From NCBI GenBank assembly GCA_031271635.1, contig JAISVG010000026.1:1-19426 (forward strand): 19,426 bases of DNA, written 5' to 3'. The translations under genes were made by a program, and so were the position numbers. Below are positions 7,330 through 14,481 of this stretch, piece after piece. The notes under the pieces are model-generated. The model searched no databases and was not told where the DNA came from. It saw only the letters and a program-made list of their open reading frames with translations. Positions within the stretch are counted from its first letter, which is position 1. Every line of letters starts with the position of its first letter. Source of the stretch: Erysipelotrichaceae bacterium (GTDB lineage: Bacteria > Bacillota_I > Bacilli_A > RFN20 > CAG-826).

Positions 7330-9777
7330 ATGAACAAAATCGCCACCATGATCTTTAAAAGTAAATATGTCCTCTTTGGAATTATTCTTTCGCTTTTTGC
7401 CGTCATGTTTGCCGCTTGTTTTTACGTTGGAACTAATTACGACATGAGTAAATACTTAAGCGAAAACTCCGCGACTCGGATTGCGATGGAAGAAATGAAT
7501 GAATCTTTTGGAGAAATCACCATTCTGGAATTAGCTTTTGAAGATCAAGATACGCTTAATAAATATAAGCCAGAAATTAAGGAGCTTGATGGCGTTATTC
7601 TTGCCCTCCATGAGAATACAAGTGAATATGTTCAAGATAACAAATACTTATTACGAGTTTTTATTTCGCACGGCATTTATTCATCTGAGGCTGCAAAGTT
7701 AGTACGAGCAATTCATCAAATGCTCCAAAGCGATCCTTACTATTTAGCCTCCACTACCACCAGTTTTACTTTTCTTCAAGACGCCACTAATCGTGATGTG
7801 GTTTACATCATTCTCATTGCAAGCGCGGTCCTGCTTGTCATTTTATTTCTTACTTCCTCTTCGTGGATTGATCCTCTCATCTTAGCACTAGCGCTTTTCA
7901 TTGGCATCATTATTAATCTTGGGTCAAATATTTTCTTAGGGGAAATCTCTTTTGTCACCCGGGCAATTTGTATTGTAATGCAGTTCGCCCTTTCTCTTGA
8001 TTTCTCGATTGTCTTTTTAAATCGTTTTAAGGAAGAGAGGAGTACAACTAATGATAAGAAAACTGCAATTGTGAAGACTCTTAGAGTCACTATTGTTCCC
8101 TTAGGAATTGCGGCTTTAACCACAATTGTTGGTCTAGTAGCCTTGATGTTCATGGAGTTTAAGCTTGGTTTTGATATTGGTCTTGTTTTAGCAAAAGGGG
8201 TCATTATTAGTCTTTTAACCACCTTTCTTTTCATGCCAGCCCTGCTCTCACTTTTTGATAAGGCGATTCTTAAAACTAAAAAGAAAACCCTTCGTTCAAG
8301 AATCTTCCATAGCGATTTAAAAAATACAGATATCAAACTTACCGCTTTTACTAAGTTTCAAACCAAAAGCGCGATCATCATCCCGTTTTTATTAGTTGGA
8401 GTCACCGCGACTTGTCTTCTTATAACTCCTAAAATTAATGATGCCTATCAAACCACCACTTCAAAGAATCCGACGGCGAAGGTAGTTAGTGATGCCAAAG
8501 TAATCGAAAATACCTTCGGATACACGAATAGTTTTATTGTTGTTTTTAACCGTAATGACGAAGTAGAAACTGAGATTGTTACATGGCTTCGTACCTACGA
8601 AATCAATCGGCAGCCAAGTTTTAACCGTATTGAATCAATTGTCGACCGGAAACTTGAGGTTCCAATGACTGCTGAGGAGATGAGCGAATACATTAAGACT
8701 TATCTTAATCTTGAACAACGTTTTAATGAGATTATCGCTGGAAGCCCCTTGCAGTTTTTAATTCCAGATGGCCTAGTGTCAGAATTAGTCACCGTAGGAA
8801 CAACCGCGATGGTCAGCTATGTTTATCGCGAAGTAGCGCCACAAAACGGCACCATGACAGTTTTAGAAACGCTTGATTACCTCGCTAATGAAAGTGCTGC
8901 TGATGCCACAATCGCGGTGATGATGGATCGTATTAAAGAGATCCTCAATACTTATTTACCATATGATGTTTCACCTTACCTTGATTCACTAGAGATTAAT
9001 GAAAGAATTAAAGTTGCTCTAAATGAACTTAATTATTCAGCACAAACAGCGATGACATTACTGAGGTCCTCTGATGGGAAAGCCCGCGTGATTGCTAATT
9101 TAAATCTTGCTCCTTCTAATGGTAAGGCTTTTGAAATCACTCGCGAATTAAGAATGGTGCTCATGACTCTTGATGATGATGTTCATATTGTTTCAGAATC
9201 CTTGATCTTGGCTGATATTGAAGAAGTTTTCTCACAAGATCTCTTGCTCATTAATCTCATCACAATCATCGGAATCTTCATCTTTGTCTTGATTGCCTTT
9301 AGAAATCCAGTTTTTCCGTTAATTCTCGTGGCTTTACTTCAAGCCTCAAGCATTATTGCTAATTGTATTGTCAGTTTCTCCTTTCCGCCAATGTTCTTTA
9401 TTACCCATATTCTTGTAATGTGTATCATGATGGGGGCTTGTGATGACTTCGCCATCCTCTTCGCTGATTATTATAAAGAGGAGCGAACCCAATACGAGAA
9501 AAAACTCAGTCTCCAAAACGCTACTAAGAAATCCCTACCATCAATCCTTACTAGCGCCGCGGTCCTTATTCTCTCAGCCTTAATTGTGGCCTTTGCCACT
9601 GAAGTTCAGGTCATTGCCGATATCGGACTTATGCTCGCGATTGAATGTGGGATCGCCATTCTCTTAATTATTTTCGTGTTACCACAAATGATTTATCTTT
9701 TTGATAAATGGCTCCTCTTTGATCCGATTGCCGCAATAAAAATGAGGCGGAATTCGGTAACTCCGCCTCAGAAATAA
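7330..9777 (+). CDS. MMPL-family RND transporter
   Basis: An 815-residue inner-membrane transporter with the duplicated RND layout. TM1 is near residues 13-33, followed by an extracytoplasmic loop and five helices at about 157-310. A seventh helix lies near 348-366, then a second, longer loop, and five helices at about 638-790. Both halves carry the family signature in the fourth helix of each repeat: SLDFSIVFLNRFKEER (Asp224) and ACDDFAILFADYYKEER (Asp705/Asp706). In the well-studied MmpL members these Asp residues pair with Tyr in the proton relay; here both partners are Phe. Substrates are commonly lipids or other hydrophobic molecules, but the substrate here is unknown. ATG 7348 is an alternative start. 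The last codons form the terminator of the opposing operon. Confidence 0.9.
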   Translation: MNKIATMIFKSKYVLFGIILSLFAVMFAACFYVGTNYDMSKYLSENSATRIAMEEMNESFGEITILELAFEDQDTLNKYKPEIKELDGVILALHENTSEYVQDNKYLLRVFISHGIYSSEAAKLVRAIHQMLQSDPYYLASTTTSFTFLQDATNRDVVYIILIASAVLLVILFLTSSSWIDPLILALALFIGIIINLGSNIFLGEISFVTRAICIVMQFALSLDFSIVFLNRFKEERSTTNDKKTAIVKTLRVTIVPLGIAALTTIVGLVALMFMEFKLGFDIGLVLAKGVIISLLTTFLFMPALLSLFDKAILKTKKKTLRSRIFHSDLKNTDIKLTAFTKFQTKSAIIIPFLLVGVTATCLLITPKINDAYQTTTSKNPTAKVVSDAKVIENTFGYTNSFIVVFNRNDEVETEIVTWLRTYEINRQPSFNRIESIVDRKLEVPMTAEEMSEYIKTYLNLEQRFNEIIAGSPLQFLIPDGLVSELVTVGTTAMVSYVYREVAPQNGTMTVLETLDYLANESAADATIAVMMDRIKEILNTYLPYDVSPYLDSLEINERIKVALNELNYSAQTAMTLLRSSDGKARVIANLNLAPSNGKAFEITRELRMVLMTLDDDVHIVSESLILADIEEVFSQDLLLINLITIIGIFIFVLIAFRNPVFPLILVALLQASSIIANCIVSFSFPPMFFITHILVMCIMMGACDDFAILFADYYKEERTQYEKKLSLQNATKKSLPSILTSAAVLILSALIVAFATEVQVIADIGLMLAIECGIAILLIIFVLPQMIYLFDKWLLFDPIAAIKMRRNSVTPPQK
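9735..9770 (-). terminator. Rho-independent terminator of the trpS-HAD-DUF975 operon
   Basis: On the minus strand a perfect 9-bp stem (TGAGGCGGA / TCCGCCTCA, arms at 9762-9770 and 9743-9751) with a 10-nt loop is followed directly by TTTTTATT. The T tract exists only in the minus direction, so this ends the DUF975 transcript. The whole hairpin lies inside the last codons of the MMPL gene. Confidence 0.88.
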
Positions 9778-9790
9778 TAAATATTATCGC

Positions 9791-10396
9791 TTAATTATTT
9801 TCGTTACTGCTAACTTTTCTTCCACCATAGGTGCGTTCGTATAAGTCTTCATAGAACGAAAGTCTGGCACTTAGCATATATGGAGCAACATATAAGTATA
9901 GAATTCCAAAGGTCAAACCGCATAAAATAATCCAGCCGATAAATGATAAATCAAGCAAGAATAAACGGCCTTTATTCCCGTCCATCATAGTTCGCGACTT
10001 TGTAATTGCAGCATTTGCATCTAAAGTGCTATCTTGCATCATTAAATACTCAGTCATCGCATAGGAGTATGTTTTAATAATTCCTGGAATGACAAATAGG
10101 AGCGACCATAAAGCGACAAAAAGATACTTCAAAACCGAAGCAAGGATTCTATTAACTAGATTGTCCTTAAACCCATCAAACAAATTACCAACATCGGCAC
10201 GTCCCGTATCATAAAGCTTTGATAAATACGACAAAAGACCAATTGTTAACGGAAGTCCGAAGAGAAGAGCCAAAATTCCGGTAAAACTCATCGCGGCAAA
10301 TACTAACCCATAAATCACAACACCAAGTAACGCGTATCCCCACTTACCTTTCATCTTGGTACGGGCATCCGCACGATAATCTCGACTACGTTTCAT
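9791..10396 (-). CDS. DUF975 family integral membrane protein
   Basis: A 201-residue membrane protein with the DUF975 pattern. A short basic amphipathic N-terminus (RADARTKMKGKWGYALLG) is followed by hydrophobic segments at about residues 23-50 and 85-110, then the family-typical cytosolic stretch SYAMTEYLMMQD...A.TKSRTMMDGNKGRLF, and two more helices at about 145-180. The family has no established biochemical function. It is last in the operon, 27 nt after the HAD gene, with its own ribosome binding site AGGAG at 10404-10408 (7 nt spacing). A strong terminator lies just downstream. The fold assignment rests on remembered family features. Confidence 0.82.
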   Translation of the reverse strand: MKRSRDYRADARTKMKGKWGYALLGVVIYGLVFAAMSFTGILALLFGLPLTIGLLSYLSKLYDTGRADVGNLFDGFKDNLVNRILASVLKYLFVALWSLLFVIPGIIKTYSYAMTEYLMMQDSTLDANAAITKSRTMMDGNKGRLFLLDLSFIGWIILCGLTFGILYLYVAPYMLSARLSFYEDLYERTYGGRKVSSNENN

Positions 10397-10423
10397 AAAC
10401 TATCTCCTTTTTCTTTAATAATA

Positions 10424-11239
10424 TTATGCCTCATTAATAATTTTTTTTCGCAATAATTTTTTGATAAGTCGCGGCAAGCCATTATGGTTATTATCATGGA
10501 CAGTGACATAATCAGCGATTGCTTTTAGCTCAATGATCGCATTTTTCATCGCAATCCCAATTGCCGCATCTTCCACCATCAAAAGATCGTTATCAGAATC
10601 TCCCGCCGCTACAATATGGCAAGAGGCAACATCATAATGCTGGGCCACAAGACGAATGCCAGAACTCTTTGAAACTTGACGATAGGAAATTTCACAAAAA
10701 GGAAGAAAGGCCCAAGCACGAGCTTCTAGTTCTGGGTATTGAAGAAGCCGCTCCTGAATTAAGGGCATCGCTTCTTTATCAACTCTTAAAATGACTGTCA
10801 TCGGATCAACAAAGAGGGTTTCGAAAACATTTCCTTGATAGACTTTCATGTCCTCCTTCCAAAAGAAAGGCGATAAATCATGATCTTCATGGTCAAAAAA
10901 AATCTCTTCATTAGTTTCAAGAAGAACATTTGAATATAGGCCAGTTAAAGTTTTAAGCACTTGAAACACCAAATCTTTCTTAAAAAGTGAGACTAAGTTT
11001 GGAAAGGTTGCATCCTTAGGTGCATATACAAAAGCACCATTGTAACAGATAAGCGGGGTTTCTAAATTTAATTCCTCATAATACCTTTTTGCCGCGCGAT
11101 ATGGTCTTCCAGTCGCAATAACTACAATATGACCTTTTTCCTGAAGTTTTCGAAAATACTTTTTTGTGAATCGCGAAATATTTTTATGTCGATCTAAAAT
11201 TGTCCCATCAAGATCGAGGGCGAAAAGGTACTTTGTCAT
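10424..11239 (-). CDS. Cof-type HAD-superfamily hydrolase
   Basis: A 271-residue cytosolic phosphatase of the HAD IIB (Cof) class. Motif I is DLDGT (Asp9 nucleophile, Asp11 acid/base), motif II is the Thr in VIATGRP, and motif IV is GDSDND at 213-218 for magnesium binding. The region between them holds the large type-IIB cap. Family members dephosphorylate sugar phosphates, pyridoxal phosphate or flavin precursors; the substrate cannot be read from sequence. The start ATG overlaps the trpS stop as ATGA (11236-11239), and there is no Shine-Dalgarno, so it is probably translated by re-initiation after trpS. Confidence 0.93.
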   Translation of the reverse strand: MTKYLFALDLDGTILDRHKNISRFTKKYFRKLQEKGHIVVIATGRPYRAAKRYYEELNLETPLICYNGAFVYAPKDATFPNLVSLFKKDLVFQVLKTLTGLYSNVLLETNEEIFFDHEDHDLSPFFWKEDMKVYQGNVFETLFVDPMTVILRVDKEAMPLIQERLLQYPELEARAWAFLPFCEISYRQVSKSSGIRLVAQHYDVASCHIVAAGDSDNDLLMVEDAAIGIAMKNAIIELKAIADYVTVHDNNHNGLPRLIKKLLRKKIINEA

Positions 11240-12210
11240 TTTAAACCAACCGCTACTTTTACTCGTTCAAGGGTCTTTCTTGCCACTTCTTTAGCCCGTT
11301 TGGCACCTGCTTCTAAAATATCATCAAGAGTATCGCTTTCCATGAAAGCTTGATATCGTTTTTGAAGTGGAAGCAATTCCTTGACAACTATTTCCGCCAC
11401 TTGTTTTTTAAAATCGCCATAACGAAGTCCCACAAAATGCTTTTCTACTTCCTTAATGCTCTGGCCTTGAAGCGCCGCATATATCGTTAAAAGATTTGAA
11501 ATGCCAGGCTTATTCACTTTATCATAAATGATTTCATTTCCTGAATCAGTCACTGCTGCCATAATCTTTTTGGTCATTTCTTTTTCACTATCAAGTAAGA
11601 AAATGTCGCCTTTAGGATCTGATTTTGACATTTTTCTCATGGGATCACTTAATGACATAATTCTCATCCCGATTTTGCTTCGTTTCGCATGAGGAATTTT
11701 AAAAGTATCGCCAAAATGATTGTTAAAACGTGTTGCGAGAATCTTTGCTAATTCAACATGCTGTTTTTGATCATCGCCCACTGGAACTTCACTTACATCA
11801 TAAAGCAGAATATCTGCCGCCATTAAGACAGGGTAAGTCAGAATTCCTAAACCAATCGCAGTCCCTTTTTGACTTCTTGTTAAGTCTTTGTATTGATGCA
11901 TTCTTGAAAGCTCCCCAAGATAGGCGTAGTTTTGAAGAATCGCATAGAGTTCCGCGTGTTCACTCACATCACTTTGTTTAAAAAGGACTACTTTTTTAGG
12001 ATCGAGGCCAGATGCTAAATAAAAAGCCGCAATCCGGCGGATATTAGTTCTTAAAACTTCAGGATCGATTGGAACTGTAAGGGAGTGAAGGTCAGCGATG
12101 AAAATAAAGGTCTCTTGATCTTCACTTAGTCGCTTCATATTTTTGAGCACGCCAATGTAATTACCTAAAGTAAGGTTCCCTGTCGGCTTAATTCCTGTAA
12201 GTATTCGCAT
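11236..12210 (-). CDS. trpS: Tryptophanyl-tRNA synthetase
   Basis: This 324-residue class I synthetase charges tRNA-Trp. The HIGH-type motif appears as TLGN at 14-17 within TGIKPTGNLTLGNYIG, and KMSKS is intact at 193-197 (DPMRKMSKSDP). VPVGDDQKQHVELA matches the family's conserved GxDQ region. The length is normal. It begins an operon with the HAD phosphatase and DUF975 gene. The stop is TGA, which shows that UGA is not read as tryptophan here, unlike in Mycoplasma. The start ATG lies only 6 nt after a perfect extended -10 box and has no ribosome binding site, so the mRNA is probably leaderless. No T-box leader is possible in that layout. Confidence 0.97.
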   Translation of the reverse strand: MRILTGIKPTGNLTLGNYIGVLKNMKRLSEDQETFIFIADLHSLTVPIDPEVLRTNIRRIAAFYLASGLDPKKVVLFKQSDVSEHAELYAILQNYAYLGELSRMHQYKDLTRSQKGTAIGLGILTYPVLMAADILLYDVSEVPVGDDQKQHVELAKILATRFNNHFGDTFKIPHAKRSKIGMRIMSLSDPMRKMSKSDPKGDIFLLDSEKEMTKKIMAAVTDSGNEIIYDKVNKPGISNLLTIYAALQGQSIKEVEKHFVGLRYGDFKKQVAEIVVKELLPLQKRYQAFMESDTLDDILEAGAKRAKEVARKTLERVKVAVGLK

Positions 12211-12216
12211 GGTAAT

Positions 12217-12225
12217 ATTATAACA
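12217..12225 (-). promoter_or_regulatory. Extended -10 promoter of trpS
   Basis: On the minus strand TGTTATAAT is a perfect extended -10 (hexamer at 12222-12217). Only ATTACC separates it from the trpS ATG, so the usual start distance of 6-8 nt puts +1 at or next to the A of ATG. No consensus -35 is present at 16-18 bp, which extended -10 promoters can tolerate. Confidence 0.65.
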
Positions 12226-12240
12226 AAAATGAGGTTGTTA
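12221..12240. repeat. Inverted repeat TAACAA-N8-TTGTTA over the trpS promoter
   Basis: Perfect 6-bp arms (12221-12226, 12235-12240) overlap the TGn and part of the -10 of the trpS promoter. It could be an operator for a repressor of trpS, but the arms are short and AT-rich, so chance is possible. Confidence 0.3.
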
Positions 12241-12331
12241 AAGGAGAATAAAGTAAGACAAGACACCAATCCTATTTGATTGATTATGAAGCAATAAGCA
12301 AAGTGAAACAGGAATAAAAAATTGATTTGAC

Positions 12332-12355
12332 ATTCAAATAATAGTGTACTTGAAT
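12332..12355. repeat. Inverted repeat ATTCAA-N12-TTGAAT upstream of spx
   Basis: Perfect 6-bp arms (12332-12337, 12350-12355) lie immediately upstream of the spx -10 and cover the place of its -35. In Bacillus, spx promoters are under redox-sensing repressors; this repeat does not match the PerR box known to me. The operator role is inferred. Confidence 0.35.
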
Positions 12356-12367
12356 TAATAAAATGCG

Positions 12368-12373
12368 TATAAT
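12368..12373 (+). promoter_or_regulatory. -10 box of spx
   Basis: A perfect TATAAT ends 10 nt before the chosen spx start, so the leader would be only about 3-5 nt with no ribosome binding site. The hexamer 17 bp upstream (TGTACT, 12345-12350) is a weak -35. An exact TTGACA at 12327-12332 is too far away to pair with it. Confidence 0.5.
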
Positions 12374-12383
12374 ATATATAAGT

Positions 12384-12767
12384 ATGATAAGAATATACAC
12401 TACCCCATCTTGCTCAAGTTGTCGTAAAGCGATTGGTTTTTTCAAGGCAAATCACATTTCAATCGAAGTAATCGATATTTTTTCTTTAACCCTGAAGCGG
12501 GATCAAATCATTGATATTATTCGTAAAAGTGAGAATAGTACCGACGATATTATTTCCCAACGCTCAAAGATTTATAAGGAAGGTAAGGTTAACTTTGATG
12601 ATATGACCCTTAACGAATTAATCACTTTTATTATTGAAAATCCTTCAATCTTAAAACGTCCAATTATTGTTGATGATCGAAAAGTTCAAGTCGGTTATAA
12701 CGAAGAAGAAATCCGTGCTTTTATCCCTTCGGAAAAAAGAAAATACTTTACTCACGATAAAGACTAA
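12384..12767 (+). CDS. spx: Spx, redox-sensing RNA polymerase-binding regulator
   Basis: This 127-residue ArsC-fold protein aligns without gaps to what I remember of Bacillus subtilis Spx. It has the redox switch CSSC (Cys10, Cys13) in YTTPSCSSCRKA, IISQRSK with Arg60, KRPII with Arg92, and the family ending VGYNEEEIRAF. Spx binds the RNA polymerase alpha C-terminal domain and redirects transcription under disulfide stress. Residue 52, Gly in B. subtilis and important for alpha binding, is Ser here. I chose ATG 12384 rather than 12363 because it gives the standard N-terminus and the earlier one lies upstream of the -10. It is first in an operon with nadK, 5 nt downstream. Confidence 0.92.
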   Translation: MIRIYTTPSCSSCRKAIGFFKANHISIEVIDIFSLTLKRDQIIDIIRKSENSTDDIISQRSKIYKEGKVNFDDMTLNELITFIIENPSILKRPIIVDDRKVQVGYNEEEIRAFIPSEKRKYFTHDKD

Positions 12768-12772
12768 ACCAG

Positions 12773-13597
12773 ATGAACCATTTTAAGGAAATCATTCTTG
12801 TTTCAAAACAAGTAACTGCGAAGCCTACCCTCGAATTAATTGATAAACTTCAAGATACCCTTAAAACTAACATTTTAATCTTTGACCCGAATAGCATAAA
12901 AGTAAGCAGCACTGCTACTTTAATCATCACTCTTGGAGGTGATGGCACCTTTTTAATGAGTGTACGTCATGTCTTTTTGGCTGGCAAACTATCTCAAACC
13001 ACTTTTTTAGGTCTTAAAGAAAGTAGGCAAAACTTTGGCTACTTTTGTAAATATCAAAAAGATGACCTAGCGGCCATCATCAAAGAACTTGAAGCCCCTC
13101 AAATTATGAAAGTCCGTCTTCCAGAAGTGGAAATTGATGGAAATCAAGAAATTTTCCTTAATGACCTTAGAATTATCTCCCACAATAAAATTGTCATTGA
13201 TTGCCTTTTAAACCACCGCCTCATCCAAACTACCGCCGGGTCGGGAGTGCTTCTCGCCACTGGTTTTGGAGCAACAGGACTAAATAAAAGTGCTGGCGGA
13301 CCAATCGTCTTTCCATGTTTTACTAAAGGTGAATTTAGTTTTCCTTTCATCATTAATCATCTTCAACCGATTTTAAACCATAGACACCATCAGATTACTA
13401 ATAGTCTGGTCTTCCCACCTCAAAGTACCATTACTTTTAAGATTGTTACTGCAGTCGATTACGATCTGCTCCTTGATTCAAAACTCATGAAGCCCTCACA
13501 AAAGGACTTTACCATCAGTTTTGGCTCAAACATTTTAAACATTATCCTTTATAATAATGAAGATGAATATCTTAATAAACTCCATGATTTCTTATAG
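12773..13597 (+). CDS. nadK: Divergent NAD kinase family protein
   Basis: A 274-residue protein that should phosphorylate NAD to NADP. The diagnostic GGDGT is intact at 55-59, followed by FL as usual. FLNDLRI stands for the family's N(E/D) motif, and LNKSAGGPIV for the nucleotide-site helix. However, the usual RGDG...TPTGSTAYNK segment reads AGSG...ATGFGATGLNK. The pocket Asp (D150 in Listeria, from memory) is Ser157, and the stacking Tyr is Leu170. It is therefore a real family member whose substrate pocket is unusual: it may use a different nucleotide, be weak, or be regulatory. No clear ribosome binding site precedes it. It is flanked by spx and overlapped by the EIIB-like gene. Confidence 0.83.
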   Translation: MNHFKEIILVSKQVTAKPTLELIDKLQDTLKTNILIFDPNSIKVSSTATLIITLGGDGTFLMSVRHVFLAGKLSQTTFLGLKESRQNFGYFCKYQKDDLAAIIKELEAPQIMKVRLPEVEIDGNQEIFLNDLRIISHNKIVIDCLLNHRLIQTTAGSGVLLATGFGATGLNKSAGGPIVFPCFTKGEFSFPFIINHLQPILNHRHHQITNSLVFPPQSTITFKIVTAVDYDLLLDSKLMKPSQKDFTISFGSNILNIILYNNEDEYLNKLHDFL

Positions 13598-13937
13598 TAT
13601 TACTGCAAACGAGTTTTTTTATAAATATAGTTGGACCCTCGCGCTTGGAGCAGCTTTAATTATTATCCTCGCCGTGATGGTTTTATTAATCAAAAATCGT
13701 CGTTTTAAAAAAAGTGTGCCTCCTTCAAATCTTGATCTTACTTTTTTAGGTGGAAAAGATAATATCGTGAAAACAGATTTAAAGGGTTCAAGAATCTATC
13801 TTGAACTAAAAGATTTAAGTCTTATTAATGAAGTAGCCCTTAAAGAAAACGGGGTGCAATCAATCATTAAAAGCGAAGGAAAAATCATTCTTATTAGTAA
13901 TATTGCCGCGATACTTTATACCTCGCTTAGTGAGTAA
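13557..13937 (+). CDS. Membrane-anchored PTS EIIB-like protein lacking the active cysteine
   Basis: A 126-residue protein with one membrane helix (about 27-45), a basic stop-transfer patch (KNRRFKK) and a cytosolic domain at 58-126. From FLGGKDNI onward it aligns by eye with the glucose-type EIIB domain. The family's GGK(E/D)NI....DACITRLRV becomes GGKDNI....DLKGSRIYL: Lys76 replaces the phosphorylated Cys, while Gly-Gly-Lys, Asn-Ile, Asp74 and Arg79 remain. The later LKENGVQSII fits the family's LK.LGA.GVV. It therefore cannot relay phosphate in the usual way and may bind a sugar phosphate or partner instead. It overlaps nadK by 41 nt, so the two are co-translated; ATG 13563 or 13584 are alternative starts. 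Its end overlaps the convergent maf by 11 bp. Confidence 0.72.
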   Translation: MKMNILINSMISYSITANEFFYKYSWTLALGAALIIILAVMVLLIKNRRFKKSVPPSNLDLTFLGGKDNIVKTDLKGSRIYLELKDLSLINEVALKENGVQSIIKSEGKIILISNIAAILYTSLSE

Positions 13938-14481
13938 AACGTTTTAAAACTTTCGTAAGGGCTTCAAGTGGTAGACCCATAATATTCGTATATGAGCCGC
14001 GATACTTTTTAACTAAAGCTGGCATCGTTTGATCTTGAATGCCATAACCCCCAGCCTTATCAAAAGGGCGAAAAGTTTCAATATAGTTTTGCAGTTCAAT
14101 CTCGCTTAAGAAGTTAAAGGTTACCTTCGAGACCACCGTTTTAATTACTTTTCGTTTTGATGATAAAAGGGCAAAAGAAGTGTAAACCTGATGGGTTTTT
14201 CCGTTCAAGAGTTGTAACATCTCTAAATTCTCTTTAGTGCCGTGTGGTTTTCCAAGAATCCGTCCTTGATAGACGACAATAGTATCAACTCCTAAAACTA
14301 CCGCCTCAGGATGCTTTTTAATAATTTCTTCCGCCTTTTTAAAAGCTAGCGTCCGATTGAGCGCTCGTGGTGCATCTTGAAATAGTGACTCATCAAGAGT
14401 TGCAGGATCAATCACAAAATTTGGGGTCAGTTCCGCTAATAAAGCTTTTCTTCTTGGCGAGGTCGAGGCTAAAACTAACAT
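13927..14481 (-). CDS. maf: Maf-family nucleotide pyrophosphatase
   Basis: A 184-residue protein starting LVLASTSPRRKALL, the hallmark (S-x-R-R-x-x-L) of Maf/YhdE nucleoside triphosphate pyrophosphatases. GVDTIVV supplies the conserved acidic residue and GKPHGTKENLEMLQLLNGKTH the central family block. Later AGGYGIQD matches the conserved (Y/F)xIQ segment. Family members hydrolyse dTTP, UTP or modified nucleotides and have been linked to septum formation. Its ATG shares one base with the RNase J stop (TAATG at 14479-14483), so it is translationally coupled. The length is normal and all motifs are present. Confidence 0.95.
   Translation of the reverse strand: MLVLASTSPRRKALLAELTPNFVIDPATLDESLFQDAPRALNRTLAFKKAEEIIKKHPEAVVLGVDTIVVYQGRILGKPHGTKENLEMLQLLNGKTHQVYTSFALLSSKRKVIKTVVSKVTFNFLSEIELQNYIETFRPFDKAGGYGIQDQTMPALVKKYRGSYTNIMGLPLEALTKVLKRFTH

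Noticed and set aside
7803..8336. 177-codon open frame opposite the MMPL gene
   Set aside because: It is antisense to conserved membrane helices, has a composition typical of a reverse-complement shadow and no ribosome binding site.
11236..11239. UGA read as tryptophan (mycoplasma code)
   Set aside because: trpS ends at TGA exactly where the family ends, in an ATGA overlap with the next gene; read-through would only add an unrelated short tail.
12327..12332. Exact TTGACA as the spx -35
   Set aside because: It is 35 bp upstream of the TATAAT, far outside the workable spacing, and no -10-like hexamer lies 16-18 bp from it.
12211..12383. T-box or other riboswitch leader upstream of trpS
   Set aside because: The perfect extended -10 lies 6 nt from the start codon and no T-box-like sequence or terminator hairpin is present in the spacer.
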